NCBI GenBank assembly: GCA_049684495.1
Contig: JBAVFZ010000031.1
Coordinates: forward strand, 1-6,934
From: JAFGKK01 sp049684495
Lineage (GTDB): Bacteria > Chloroflexota > Anaerolineae > Anaerolineales > RBG-16-64-43
Direction: 5' to 3'
DNA length: 6,934 bases
Position numbers and translations under genes: made by a program. Below, piece after piece: positions 1-4,739 of the stretch. The first letter of the stretch is position 1, and each line of letters begins with the position of its first letter. The notes beneath the pieces were generated by a model. That model worked only from the letters and a program-made list of their open reading frames with translations, ran no database searches and had not been told where the DNA came from.

Positions 1-26
1 TGTCAGGTCCGGGCGCGGGGAAGTCA

Positions 27-35
27 TTGGAGGTC
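27..35 (+). promoter_or_regulatory. Ribosome binding site of thrS
   Basis: TTGGAGGTC with core GGAGG at 29-33 sits six bases before the ATG at 40. It supports the short, TGS-less start. Only 39 bases lie upstream in the window, so no promoter or leader can be judged. Confidence 0.75.
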
Positions 36-39
36 AACC

Positions 40-1833
40 ATGCCGATACGCAAAACTGAGAAGTACGAAGAAACGCCGGTCTACCGGGTGCGGCATTCCG
101 CCGCGCACGTGATGGCCCAGGCGGTGATGGAGCTGTTCCCCGGCCAGGCGAAGTTCGCCATCGGGCCGGCGATCGAGGACGGTTTTTACTACGATTTCGA
201 TCTGCCGCGCGCGCTCACGCCGGAAGATCTGACGAAAATCGAAGCGAGGATGCGCGAGATCATCCGCGGCAACCACCCATTCACCCGCAAGGAGCTCTCC
301 GCCGCGGAGGCGAAAAAGTTGTTCACGGACCAGCCGTACAAAATCGAACTGATCGAAGGGCTCGAGCGCGGCGCCGAGGATGAAAACGGCAATCCGCTGA
401 CCGCGCCGCCGGTGATCTCGACCTATACCAGCGACGCCTTCACCGACCTGTGCCGCGGGCCGCACGTCGAACACACCGGCCAGATCAACCCGGATGCGGT
501 CAAGCTGCTCAACGTCTCGGGCGCCTACTGGCGCGGGGACGAGAAGCGGCCGATGCTGCAGCGCATCTACGCCACCGCCTGGAACACGGCTCCGGAGCTC
601 GAGGAATACCTGTGGAAGGTGGAGGAAGCCAAGAAGCGCGACCACCGCAAGCTCGGCAAGGACCTCGATCTGTTCTCGCTCAACCCGGAGGTCGGTCCCG
701 GCCTGGTGCTTTGGCATCCGAAAGGGGCGCTCGTTCGCTTCCTGATGGAGGATTTCTGCAAGCGGGAACACCTCGCCAACGGCTACGATCTGGTGGACAG
801 CCCGCATGTCGGCCGCGGCCATCTGTGGGAAACGAGCGGGCACCTGGATTTCTACCGCGAGAGCATGTATGCCGGCATGGAAATGGACAACGAGACCTAC
901 TATGCCAAACCGATGAACTGCCCGTTCCACATCATGATCTACAATTCCGGGCTGCGCTCGTACCGCGAGCTTCCGATCCGCTACGCCGAATGGGGCAGCG
1001 TCTACCGTTATGAAAAGCCGGGCGTGCTGCACGGGTTGATGCGCGTGCGCGGGTTCACCCAGGACGACGCGCATATCTTCTGCCGGCCGGACCAGATGCC
1101 GGCCGAGATAGACCGTACGTTGAAATTCTGCCTGCACATCCTGCGCTCCTTCGGCTTCACCGAGTTCCACGCTTACCTGGCCACGCGCCCCAAGGAGAAA
1201 TCCGTGGGCGAACAGGCGCAATGGGACGCGGCGACCGAAGCCCTGCGCGCGTCGCTCGACCGCTCCGGCCTCGAATACGCGATCGACGAGGGCGGCGGCG
1301 CTTTTTACGGTCCGAAGATCGACCTGAAGATCCAGGATGCGATCGGCCGCGAATGGCAATGCAGCACGATCCAATTTGATTTCAACGAGGCGGCCCGCTT
1401 CAACCTGCATTACGTCAACGAAGGCGGCCAGGAGGAGCAGCCCTACATGATCCACCGGGCGCTGCTCGGTTCCATGGAGCGCTTCTTCGGGGTGATGATC
1501 GAACACTACGCCGGCGCGTTCCCGGTCTGGCTGATGCCGGTTCAGGCGATGCTGATCCCGATCGCCGACCGCCACACCGAATACGCCCGCAAGGTGGAAG
1601 AACAGCTGCTGGCGGCGGGAATCCGGGTTAAGGTCGACGTGCGCACCGAGCGGATGAACGCCAAGATCCGCCACGCGCAGATGCAGAAGATCCCCTACAT
1701 GCTGGTGATGGGCGACAAGGAAGCCGCGGCCGGCGCGGTGGCCGTGCGCCTGCGCAGCGGCGAGGACAAGGGCGCGATGCCGGTGGAGAAGTTCGTGGAA
1801 ATGGTCAAGCAGGCGGTGGAATCGAAAGAATAA
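40..1833 (+). CDS. thrS: Threonyl-tRNA synthetase lacking the TGS domain
   Basis: Cytoplasmic class II aminoacyl-tRNA synthetase that joins threonine to tRNA-Thr using ATP. The 597 residues begin almost directly with the editing domain: HSAAH (H19, H23) and CRGPH (C138, H142) are the four editing-site ligand positions, which hydrolyse Ser-tRNA-Thr. The catalytic core follows, with PMNCPFH (C294), QDDAH (H345) and MIHRALLGSMERF (H471) giving the zinc/threonine site. Motif 2 is VYRYEKPG (R323) and motif 3 surrounds R481. The anticodon-binding domain covers about 500-597. The E. coli enzyme has about 640 residues, and the missing part is the roughly 54-60 residue N-terminal TGS domain. The ATG at 40 is supported by GGAGG six bases upstream. 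The reading frame is open to the window edge, but those 13 upstream codons do not resemble a TGS domain. It converges on the alkD-like gene downstream. Confidence 0.97.
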   Translation: MPIRKTEKYEETPVYRVRHSAAHVMAQAVMELFPGQAKFAIGPAIEDGFYYDFDLPRALTPEDLTKIEARMREIIRGNHPFTRKELSAAEAKKLFTDQPYKIELIEGLERGAEDENGNPLTAPPVISTYTSDAFTDLCRGPHVEHTGQINPDAVKLLNVSGAYWRGDEKRPMLQRIYATAWNTAPELEEYLWKVEEAKKRDHRKLGKDLDLFSLNPEVGPGLVLWHPKGALVRFLMEDFCKREHLANGYDLVDSPHVGRGHLWETSGHLDFYRESMYAGMEMDNETYYAKPMNCPFHIMIYNSGLRSYRELPIRYAEWGSVYRYEKPGVLHGLMRVRGFTQDDAHIFCRPDQMPAEIDRTLKFCLHILRSFGFTEFHAYLATRPKEKSVGEQAQWDAATEALRASLDRSGLEYAIDEGGGAFYGPKIDLKIQDAIGREWQCSTIQFDFNEAARFNLHYVNEGGQEEQPYMIHRALLGSMERFFGVMIEHYAGAFPVWLMPVQAMLIPIADRHTEYARKVEEQLLAAGIRVKVDVRTERMNAKIRHAQMQKIPYMLVMGDKEAAAGAVAVRLRSGEDKGAMPVEKFVEMVKQAVESKE

Positions 1834-1834
1834 A

Positions 1835-1948
1835 AAAACCTTTTCACCGCAAAGCCCGCCCTGGTCGGGCTGGGCCAGGGACGCAAAGGACGCAAAGATT
1901 TTTTTAAAAACCTTCGCGCTCTTTGCGTCTTTGCGATGAAGAGGTTTT
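1835..1948. repeat. Large CGCAAAG-type inverted repeat, interrupted in its left arm
   Basis: The outer left arm 1835-1854 (AAAAACC...CGCAAAG) pairs with 1929-1948 (CTTTGCG...GGTTT) with one mismatch (1847/1936) and one G-T pair (1842/1941). The next left segment, ACGCAAAG at 1881-1888, pairs perfectly with 1921-1928. The two left segments are separated by 26 bases (1855-1880) that have no partner on the right. An alternative inner stem is GACGCAAAGA 1889-1898 with TCTTTGCGTC 1920-1929. A related 40-base right arm recurs at 2766-2805. The unit structure suggests a dispersed intergenic palindrome family, but the genome-wide copy number is unknown. Confidence 0.8.
1835..1948. terminator. Possible bidirectional terminator between thrS and the alkD-like gene
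   Basis: The inverted repeat begins with an A run just after the thrS stop and ends with a T run (1945-1948) that overlaps the alkD-like stop at 1947-1949. The foldback therefore has A-stem-T form on both strands. A further run of seven T at 1899-1905 lies in the loop. Position between convergent genes favours termination, but the repeat may sit here only because the gap tolerates it. Confidence 0.4.
1854..1880. repeat. 26-base GC-rich hairpin segment inside the left repeat arm
   Basis: Bases 1855-1880 are nearly all G and C, unlike the surrounding A/T-rich repeat. They can fold in competing ways: GCCCG 1854-1858 with CGGGC 1866-1870, or CCCTGG 1859-1864 with CCAGGG 1875-1880. The segment interrupts an otherwise continuous inverted repeat, so it looks inserted. 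No clear target-site duplication is visible. The boundary may shift by one base (1854-1879) because of a shared G. Confidence 0.6.
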
Positions 1949-2624
1949 AATCCTTAATCCTTTGAATTATCTTTGGATTCGTTAATTCCCGGATCGCATC
2001 CTTCGCGATCCAGCGCGCGGCGCGCGAATCCTGCTTTGCGATCCGGCGGGCGCACCCCACGGCGGCCTTGTTCAACGCGAGGGTTCGTTTTCCGATGTTG
2101 CGCAGCGCCCAATTGACCGCCTTCCGTACGAAATTCCGTTCGTCGAAAGCGTAGCGCTCGATCACCGGAAGGTAGCCGAGGAACACTTCGTCCTTGGCCG
2201 TTTTATCGTGCCATGCCAGCGCGGCCATCAACGCAAAGCCGGCGCGCCGCTCGTACTCCGGGTTCTTCTTGGCCCAGGCGGCGGCCTTTCGCCGCGCGTA
2301 ACGGGTGCGGTCGAACAGGTTCCCGCACACCTGATCGCACACATCCCACGAATCGAAATCCTTGATCCAGCTTTCCATCTGAGCCGGGGTCACAAGCAGG
2401 GGATCATCGATGAGCGCGGCGAGGATCCGCGCCTCATGGATCCCGCTCCGCCACAGGCGCTGCGCCAGATTGTGATCCGTCCCGATTCGCTTGGCCAGCG
2501 CGCGCAAGTACGGCATGGAAAGGCCCAGTGTCCCCTTTGGATTGATCCCGAACCGCGCCATCCCCTCGACGTTGGTCTTGTTGGCATGCTGCTTCATTTC
2601 CCGCAGGATTTCATCGTAGGCCAT
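1947..2624 (-). CDS. DNA alkylation repeat protein (AlkD-like DNA glycosylase)
   Basis: Predicted base-excision repair glycosylase of the AlkD / DNA alkylation repeat family (HEAT-like helical repeats), which removes positively charged N3- or N7-alkylated purines. The 225-residue length is typical. The segment DFDSWDVCDQVCG carries W93 and D97, spaced like the tryptophan and catalytic aspartate of Bacillus cereus AlkD (W109, D113). W172 in NFVRKAVNWALRNIGKR matches the later substrate-channel tryptophan. The arginine pair R126/R127 is near where AlkD has its DNA-contacting arginine. These matches come from motif spacing, not alignment. The start ATG (2622-2624) has GGAGG (complement of 2631-2635) six bases upstream. 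The gene stands alone, convergent with thrS and divergent from ssb. Confidence 0.88.
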   Translation of the reverse strand: MAYDEILREMKQHANKTNVEGMARFGINPKGTLGLSMPYLRALAKRIGTDHNLAQRLWRSGIHEARILAALIDDPLLVTPAQMESWIKDFDSWDVCDQVCGNLFDRTRYARRKAAAWAKKNPEYERRAGFALMAALAWHDKTAKDEVFLGYLPVIERYAFDERNFVRKAVNWALRNIGKRTLALNKAAVGCARRIAKQDSRAARWIAKDAIRELTNPKIIQRIKD

Positions 2625-2653
2625 TCTCTTCCTCCAGTTCGAAAGAGCATTTT

Positions 2654-2679
2654 TACAGGATTTACAGGATGATGATGAT
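2654..2679. repeat. ACAGGAT repeat pair continuing into (GAT)4
   Basis: Two ACAGGAT units separated by TT are followed by four tandem GAT triplets at 2668-2679. The same unit occurs, more decayed, at 4668-4704. This resembles the short intergenic ACAGGAT/ATCCTGT repeats of some environmental bacterial genomes. The GAT tract could be slippage-prone. Confidence 0.6.
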
Positions 2680-2716
2680 AATTATTTTCTCATATCCAGT
2701 GTCCCGTGATAATAGT

Positions 2717-2805
2717 AAACCACTACGCCACAAAGACACGAAGAAAACAAAATATTCAAAGAATTCCTTTGCGATCTTTGCGCCTTTGCGGTGAAACGGT
2801 TTTTT
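2717..2805. repeat. Second, decayed CGCAAAG-type foldback
   Basis: The right arm 2766-2805 (CCTTTGCG...GGTTTTTT) matches 1911-1950 at 32 of 40 positions without gaps and in the same orientation. The left arm, starting AAACC at 2717, matches the reverse complement of the right arm at about 20 of 28 positions, so it is an imperfect foldback. It has no GC-rich interruption comparable to the one at 1855-1880, which gives an internal comparison for the first copy. Confidence 0.65.
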
Positions 2806-2845
2806 CCCCGGCTTTTTCCGAGTACACGGGAGTCCGGGTTCGTCT

Positions 2846-2873
2846 TTGAGAATCCACTTTAAAAGGGTAGAAT
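2846..2873 (+). promoter_or_regulatory. Sigma-70-type promoter candidate for ssb
   Basis: TTGAGA (2846-2851) and TAGAAT (2868-2873) are separated by 16 bases, and each differs from the consensus hexamer at one position. Transcription would start near 2880, about 48 bases before the ssb ATG. It lies in the AT-richer divergent gap, where a promoter is expected. No operator-like symmetry was seen beside it. Confidence 0.45.
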
Positions 2874-2916
2874 CCATTTCATCGGCTTCCGTCGGTGGGC
2901 GCCGAAAAACATTCAA

Positions 2917-2925
2917 GGGGAGGAG
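2917..2925 (+). promoter_or_regulatory. Ribosome binding site fixing the ssb start
   Basis: GGGGAGGAG with core GGAGG at 2919-2923 ends just before the ATG at 2928. It favours that ATG over the in-frame GTG at 2895, which would put 11 unrelated residues before the canonical SSB N-terminus. Confidence 0.75.
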
Positions 2926-2927
2926 TC

Positions 2928-3347
2928 ATGTTTCATAAAATCATCCTGGTCGGCAATCTCGGAAAAGATCCCGAAATGCGCTACACGCCCGGCGGTCAGC
3001 CGGTAACCTCCTTTTCGGTCGCCAGCAACCGCAAGTATACGGATTCCGGCGGTCAACAGGTGGAAGAGACCATCTGGTTCCGGATCTCGGTCTGGGGCAA
3101 GCAGGCCGAAGCCTGCAAGCAATACCTCGCCAAAGGACGGCAGGTGCTGGTGGAAGGCCGCCTGGTGTGCGACCGTCAGACCGGCGGACCGCGGACCTAT
3201 AAGCGCCAGAACGGCGAGATGGGCACATCATTCGAAATCAACGCGGAAACCGTACGGTTCCTTGGCCAGCGCGGTGAAGGCGTAGCCGAGGGCGGCGAAC
3301 CCGGCCCGGCCGCGGCACCGGGAACCGAAGAGGAAATTCCCTTCTAG
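2928..3347 (+). CDS. ssb: Single-stranded DNA-binding protein
   Basis: Binds and protects single-stranded DNA during replication, recombination and repair, and recruits partners through its C-terminal tip. The 139 residues open with the typical OB-fold start (MFHKIILVGNLGKDPEMRYTPGG), continue through TIWFRISVWGKQAE (W50, F51, W56, the usual DNA-stacking region) and KGRQVLVEGRL, and end the fold at about residue 110. A short Gly/Ala/Pro/Glu-rich linker leads to EEEIPF, the acidic partner-binding tip. The linker is shorter than in the 178-residue E. coli protein. It has its own promoter candidate and a strong terminator right after the stop, so it is probably transcribed largely on its own, although the next operon lies only 49 bases downstream in the same direction. 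Confidence 0.97.
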   Translation: MFHKIILVGNLGKDPEMRYTPGGQPVTSFSVASNRKYTDSGGQQVEETIWFRISVWGKQAEACKQYLAKGRQVLVEGRLVCDRQTGGPRTYKRQNGEMGTSFEINAETVRFLGQRGEGVAEGGEPGPAAAPGTEEEIPF

Positions 3348-3355
3348 GGTGATCC

Positions 3356-3385
3356 GGGCGGGGCGATGCCCCGCCCTTCCTTTTT
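3356..3385 (+). terminator. Intrinsic terminator after ssb
   Basis: A perfect 9-bp GC stem, GGGCGGGGC (3356-3364) with GCCCCGCCC (3368-3376), closes on the three-base loop GAT and is followed by TTCCTTTTT. It starts nine bases after the ssb stop and ends just before the ribosome site of the next gene. It should stop most ssb transcripts. Any read-through would be the visible route to the downstream operon, because the 11 bases between it and the next ATG leave no room for a promoter. Confidence 0.88.
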
Positions 3386-3393
3386 AAGAGGTG
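3386..3393 (+). promoter_or_regulatory. Ribosome binding site of the DUF3467 gene
   Basis: AAGAGGTG lies directly before ATCATG and so places the start at the ATG at 3397. The GTG at 3391 is part of this site and is less likely to be the start codon. Confidence 0.6.
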
Positions 3394-3396
3394 ATC

Positions 3397-3753
3397 ATGA
3401 GCGAACCGATAAAACCCCCCGCCTCCGCCCCGCGCCCCATCCCGCTGGAATTGCCGGCGGCACTCGAGCCGGTGTATTCCAACCTGGCGCTGATCGCCCA
3501 TTCCCCGGCCGAAATCGTAATCGATTTCGCGCGTATGCTGCCGGGGATGCCGAAAGCACGCGTAGTCTCACGCGTGATCCTGACCCCGCTGTGCACCAAG
3601 GCGCTTTTACGCGCGCTTGGGGAAAACATCGCCAAATTCGAAAAACAGTTCGGCGAGATCCATGTGCCCGAAGGCCCGTCGCTGGCGGAGCAGTTGTTCG
3701 GCAAGCCGACCGGCGACACAGACACCCCGACGGACACCCCGAAGGAAGGATAA
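3397..3753 (+). CDS. DUF3467 family protein
   Basis: A 118-residue protein of a conserved family without an assigned function. The family core spans about 26-90: VYSNLALIAHSPAEIVIDFA, then MLPGMPKARVVSRVILTP, then KALLRALGENIAKFEKQFGEI. The pattern of a Y-x-N start, an H-S-P-x-E segment, an LPGMP turn and a terminal amphipathic helix is what identifies it. The N-terminal 25 residues are rich in Pro and Ala, and the C-terminal tail (about 103-118) is a low-complexity Thr/Asp/Pro stretch, so both ends are probably disordered. There is no signal peptide or membrane segment. It is the first gene of the cluster with the translin gene, and its last codons hold that gene's ribosome site. Family assignment is by recognition of the motif pattern. 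Confidence 0.85.
   Translation: MSEPIKPPASAPRPIPLELPAALEPVYSNLALIAHSPAEIVIDFARMLPGMPKARVVSRVILTPLCTKALLRALGENIAKFEKQFGEIHVPEGPSLAEQLFGKPTGDTDTPTDTPKEG
3741..3750 (+). promoter_or_regulatory. Ribosome binding site of the translin gene inside the DUF3467 gene
   Basis: GAAGGAAGGA ends seven bases before the ATG at 3758 and lies in the final codons of the DUF3467 gene. It fixes the translin start, and its overlap with the upstream coding sequence points to coupled translation. Confidence 0.7.
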
Positions 3754-3757
3754 CGGC

Positions 3758-4399
3758 ATGCAGGGACTGGATGCAATCGGCGAACAGATGCACGCGCTGC
3801 TGCGCGAAAAAAATTCCGCCCGCGACAAGGCGCTCGAGCAATCCCGCACGCTGATCCGGTATGCGTCGCTGGCTATTCGCGCCGTACACCGCGAGGAGCG
3901 GGACGTCGCGGCGGAGAACCTCCGCCTGGCGCGGGCGCAGGCGGCGGAACTGGGAAAAGGCCTTGCGAAATATCCGGACCTGAATTTCGCCGGATACACC
4001 CAGGACGCCTTAAAGGAACTGGCCGAAGCCAGCATCGTCTTCGCGCTCGTCGGCGATCTGCCGCTTCCGGGCGCCTCTGAATTGGGGGTGGAAGCCGCGG
4101 CCTACTTGAACGGCCTCGGCGAGGCGGCCGGCGAACTCCGGCGCTGGTCGCTGGACCTTCTACGCCGCGGAAAAACGGCCGACGCGGAACGGGCTCTGGC
4201 GATGATGGATGACATTTATTCGCTGCTGGTCACCCTGGATTACCCCGATGCGCTGACCGGCGGGCTGCGCCGCACCACGGATATGGTGCGCGGCGTGACG
4301 GAACGCACGCGCGGCGACCTGACCCTCAGCCTGCGGATGGAAGCGGCGGAGCGGGCGGCGGCCGCGCTGGAACTGACACTCAAGAAAGAGAAAAAATAG
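3758..4399 (+). CDS. Translin/Trax family RNA-binding protein (possible RNase)
   Basis: A 213-residue, mainly helical member of the translin family (COG2178 type), whose eukaryotic members form the octameric C3PO RNase; archaeal homologs also form octamers and cut RNA. Matching segments are YASLAIRAVHREERDVAAENL (35-55), FAGYTQDALKELAEASIVFAL (77-97), ELGVEAAAYLNGLGEAAGELRR (108-129), IYSLLVTLDYPDALTGGLRRTTD (153-175) and ERTRGDLT (182-189). E87 and E90, and E122 and E126, fall where Trax has its catalytic E-x-x-E and D-x-x-x-E acids, so the usual Asp is Glu here. The acids are therefore present and RNase activity is plausible, but this is inference. The N-terminal and C-terminal helices are highly charged. 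The start ATG lies four bases after the DUF3467 stop; an upstream in-frame ATG at 3617 would overlap that gene. Confidence 0.88.
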   Translation: MQGLDAIGEQMHALLREKNSARDKALEQSRTLIRYASLAIRAVHREERDVAAENLRLARAQAAELGKGLAKYPDLNFAGYTQDALKELAEASIVFALVGDLPLPGASELGVEAAAYLNGLGEAAGELRRWSLDLLRRGKTADAERALAMMDDIYSLLVTLDYPDALTGGLRRTTDMVRGVTERTRGDLTLSLRMEAAERAAAALELTLKKEKK

Positions 4400-4407
4400 G
4401 AAGCCCC

Positions 4408-4653
4408 ATGCCGCCGCGGGTCATACGCGCCAGTGAAATCGGCGAATACCTTTTCTGCAAACGGGCCTGGTGGCTGCGCACGCAGGGGATGGAGTCTGAA
4501 AACCGGAAGGCGCTCGACGCCGGCACCGCCGAACACGAAGACCTCGCGCGCCGGGTGGCGCTCAGCGGATGCCTGCAAACCGCGGCGTTCCTGCTGCTTC
4601 TGGCGGCGGTGACCACCGCGGCGGCGGGAGTGACGGTACTGGTATTGAGATAG
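4408..4653 (+). CDS. Small protein: Cas4/PD-(D/E)XK-like N-terminus plus one membrane helix
   Basis: An 81-residue protein of unknown function. Residues 7-50 (RASEIGEYLFCKRAWWLRTQ, then GTAEHEDLARRV) resemble the beginning of Cas4/RecB-like PD-(D/E)XK nucleases: a helix with one Cys (C17) before R-x-W, then a G-T-x-x-H segment (H43). The catalytic Asp, Glu and Lys and the three C-terminal iron-sulfur cysteines of Cas4 are absent. Residues about 52-80 form one hydrophobic helix (AAFLLLLAAVTTAAAGVTVLVL), so the protein is likely membrane-anchored and not an active nuclease. The start has AGGAAG overlapping the translin stop, and the eight-base gap suggests it is translated with that gene. The clean stop and good ribosome site argue for a real small gene rather than a frameshifted Cas4. 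Confidence 0.75.
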   Translation: MPPRVIRASEIGEYLFCKRAWWLRTQGMESENRKALDAGTAEHEDLARRVALSGCLQTAAFLLLLAAVTTAAAGVTVLVLR

Positions 4654-4667
4654 GGCAAAAACAATGG

Positions 4668-4738
4668 ACAGGATTTGCAGGATTTCTTGAAGGATTTACA
4701 GGATTGGATAATTGAAACCTTTGAAAAAGGGCATCCTG
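4668..4738. repeat. Decayed ACAGGAT repeat cluster between convergent genes
   Basis: CAGGAT occurs at 4669-4674, 4678-4683 and 4699-4704, with AAGGAT at 4690-4695. The reverse form ATCCTG follows at 4733-4738, so the block is a loose inverted arrangement filling the 86-base gap between the small membrane protein gene and the hyfG-like stop. It shares its unit with 2654-2670. No strong intrinsic terminator is visible here. Confidence 0.55.
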
Positions 4739-4739
4739 G

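Larger units (their letters stand above)
2625..2927. other. 303-base divergent intergenic region, AT-richer and repeat-filled
   Basis: This gap separates the divergent alkD-like and ssb genes. From left to right it holds the alkD-like ribosome site, two ACAGGAT units running into a GAT repeat, a decayed CGCAAAG foldback, and a promoter-like sequence for ssb. The short minus-strand open frame across it translates only the repeats, so no gene is called. Its base composition is clearly richer in A and T than the flanking genes. Confidence 0.8.

Noticed and set aside
1..39. Possible T-box or other leader before thrS
   Set aside because: Only 39 bases are available and no T-box consensus or antiterminator structure can be recognised.
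34..1674. Long 546-codon open frame antisense to thrS
   Set aside because: It mirrors the GC-rich codon pattern of thrS, its translation shows no recognisable domain, and the plus-strand gene has every expected catalytic motif.
2208..2672. Plus-strand open frame of 154 codons
   Set aside because: It is antisense to the alkD-like gene and runs into repeat DNA, with no recognisable product.
2662..2916. Minus-strand open frame of 84 codons in the alkD-ssb gap
   Set aside because: It translates the CGCAAAG foldback and the GAT tract (giving an isoleucine run), and so is a typical spurious frame over intergenic repeats.
2895..2927. GTG start giving an 11-residue longer SSB
   Set aside because: The ATG at 2928 has a strong ribosome site and gives the canonical SSB N-terminus.
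3617..3757. Upstream ATG extending the translin gene by 47 codons
   Set aside because: It would overlap the DUF3467 gene by 137 bases. The added residues are a frame-shifted reading of that gene, and the ATG at 3758 has a good ribosome site.
4668..4704. Possible CRISPR-like short repeat array
   Set aside because: The units are only six to seven bases, irregularly spaced by 2 to 15 bases and without spacers of constant length. The Cas4-like gene nearby is a fragment and no other cas gene is seen.
4718..4730. Small hairpin CCTTT/AAAGG as a terminator for the convergent genes
   Set aside because: The stem is only five A/T-rich pairs with no following T run, which is too weak to support.
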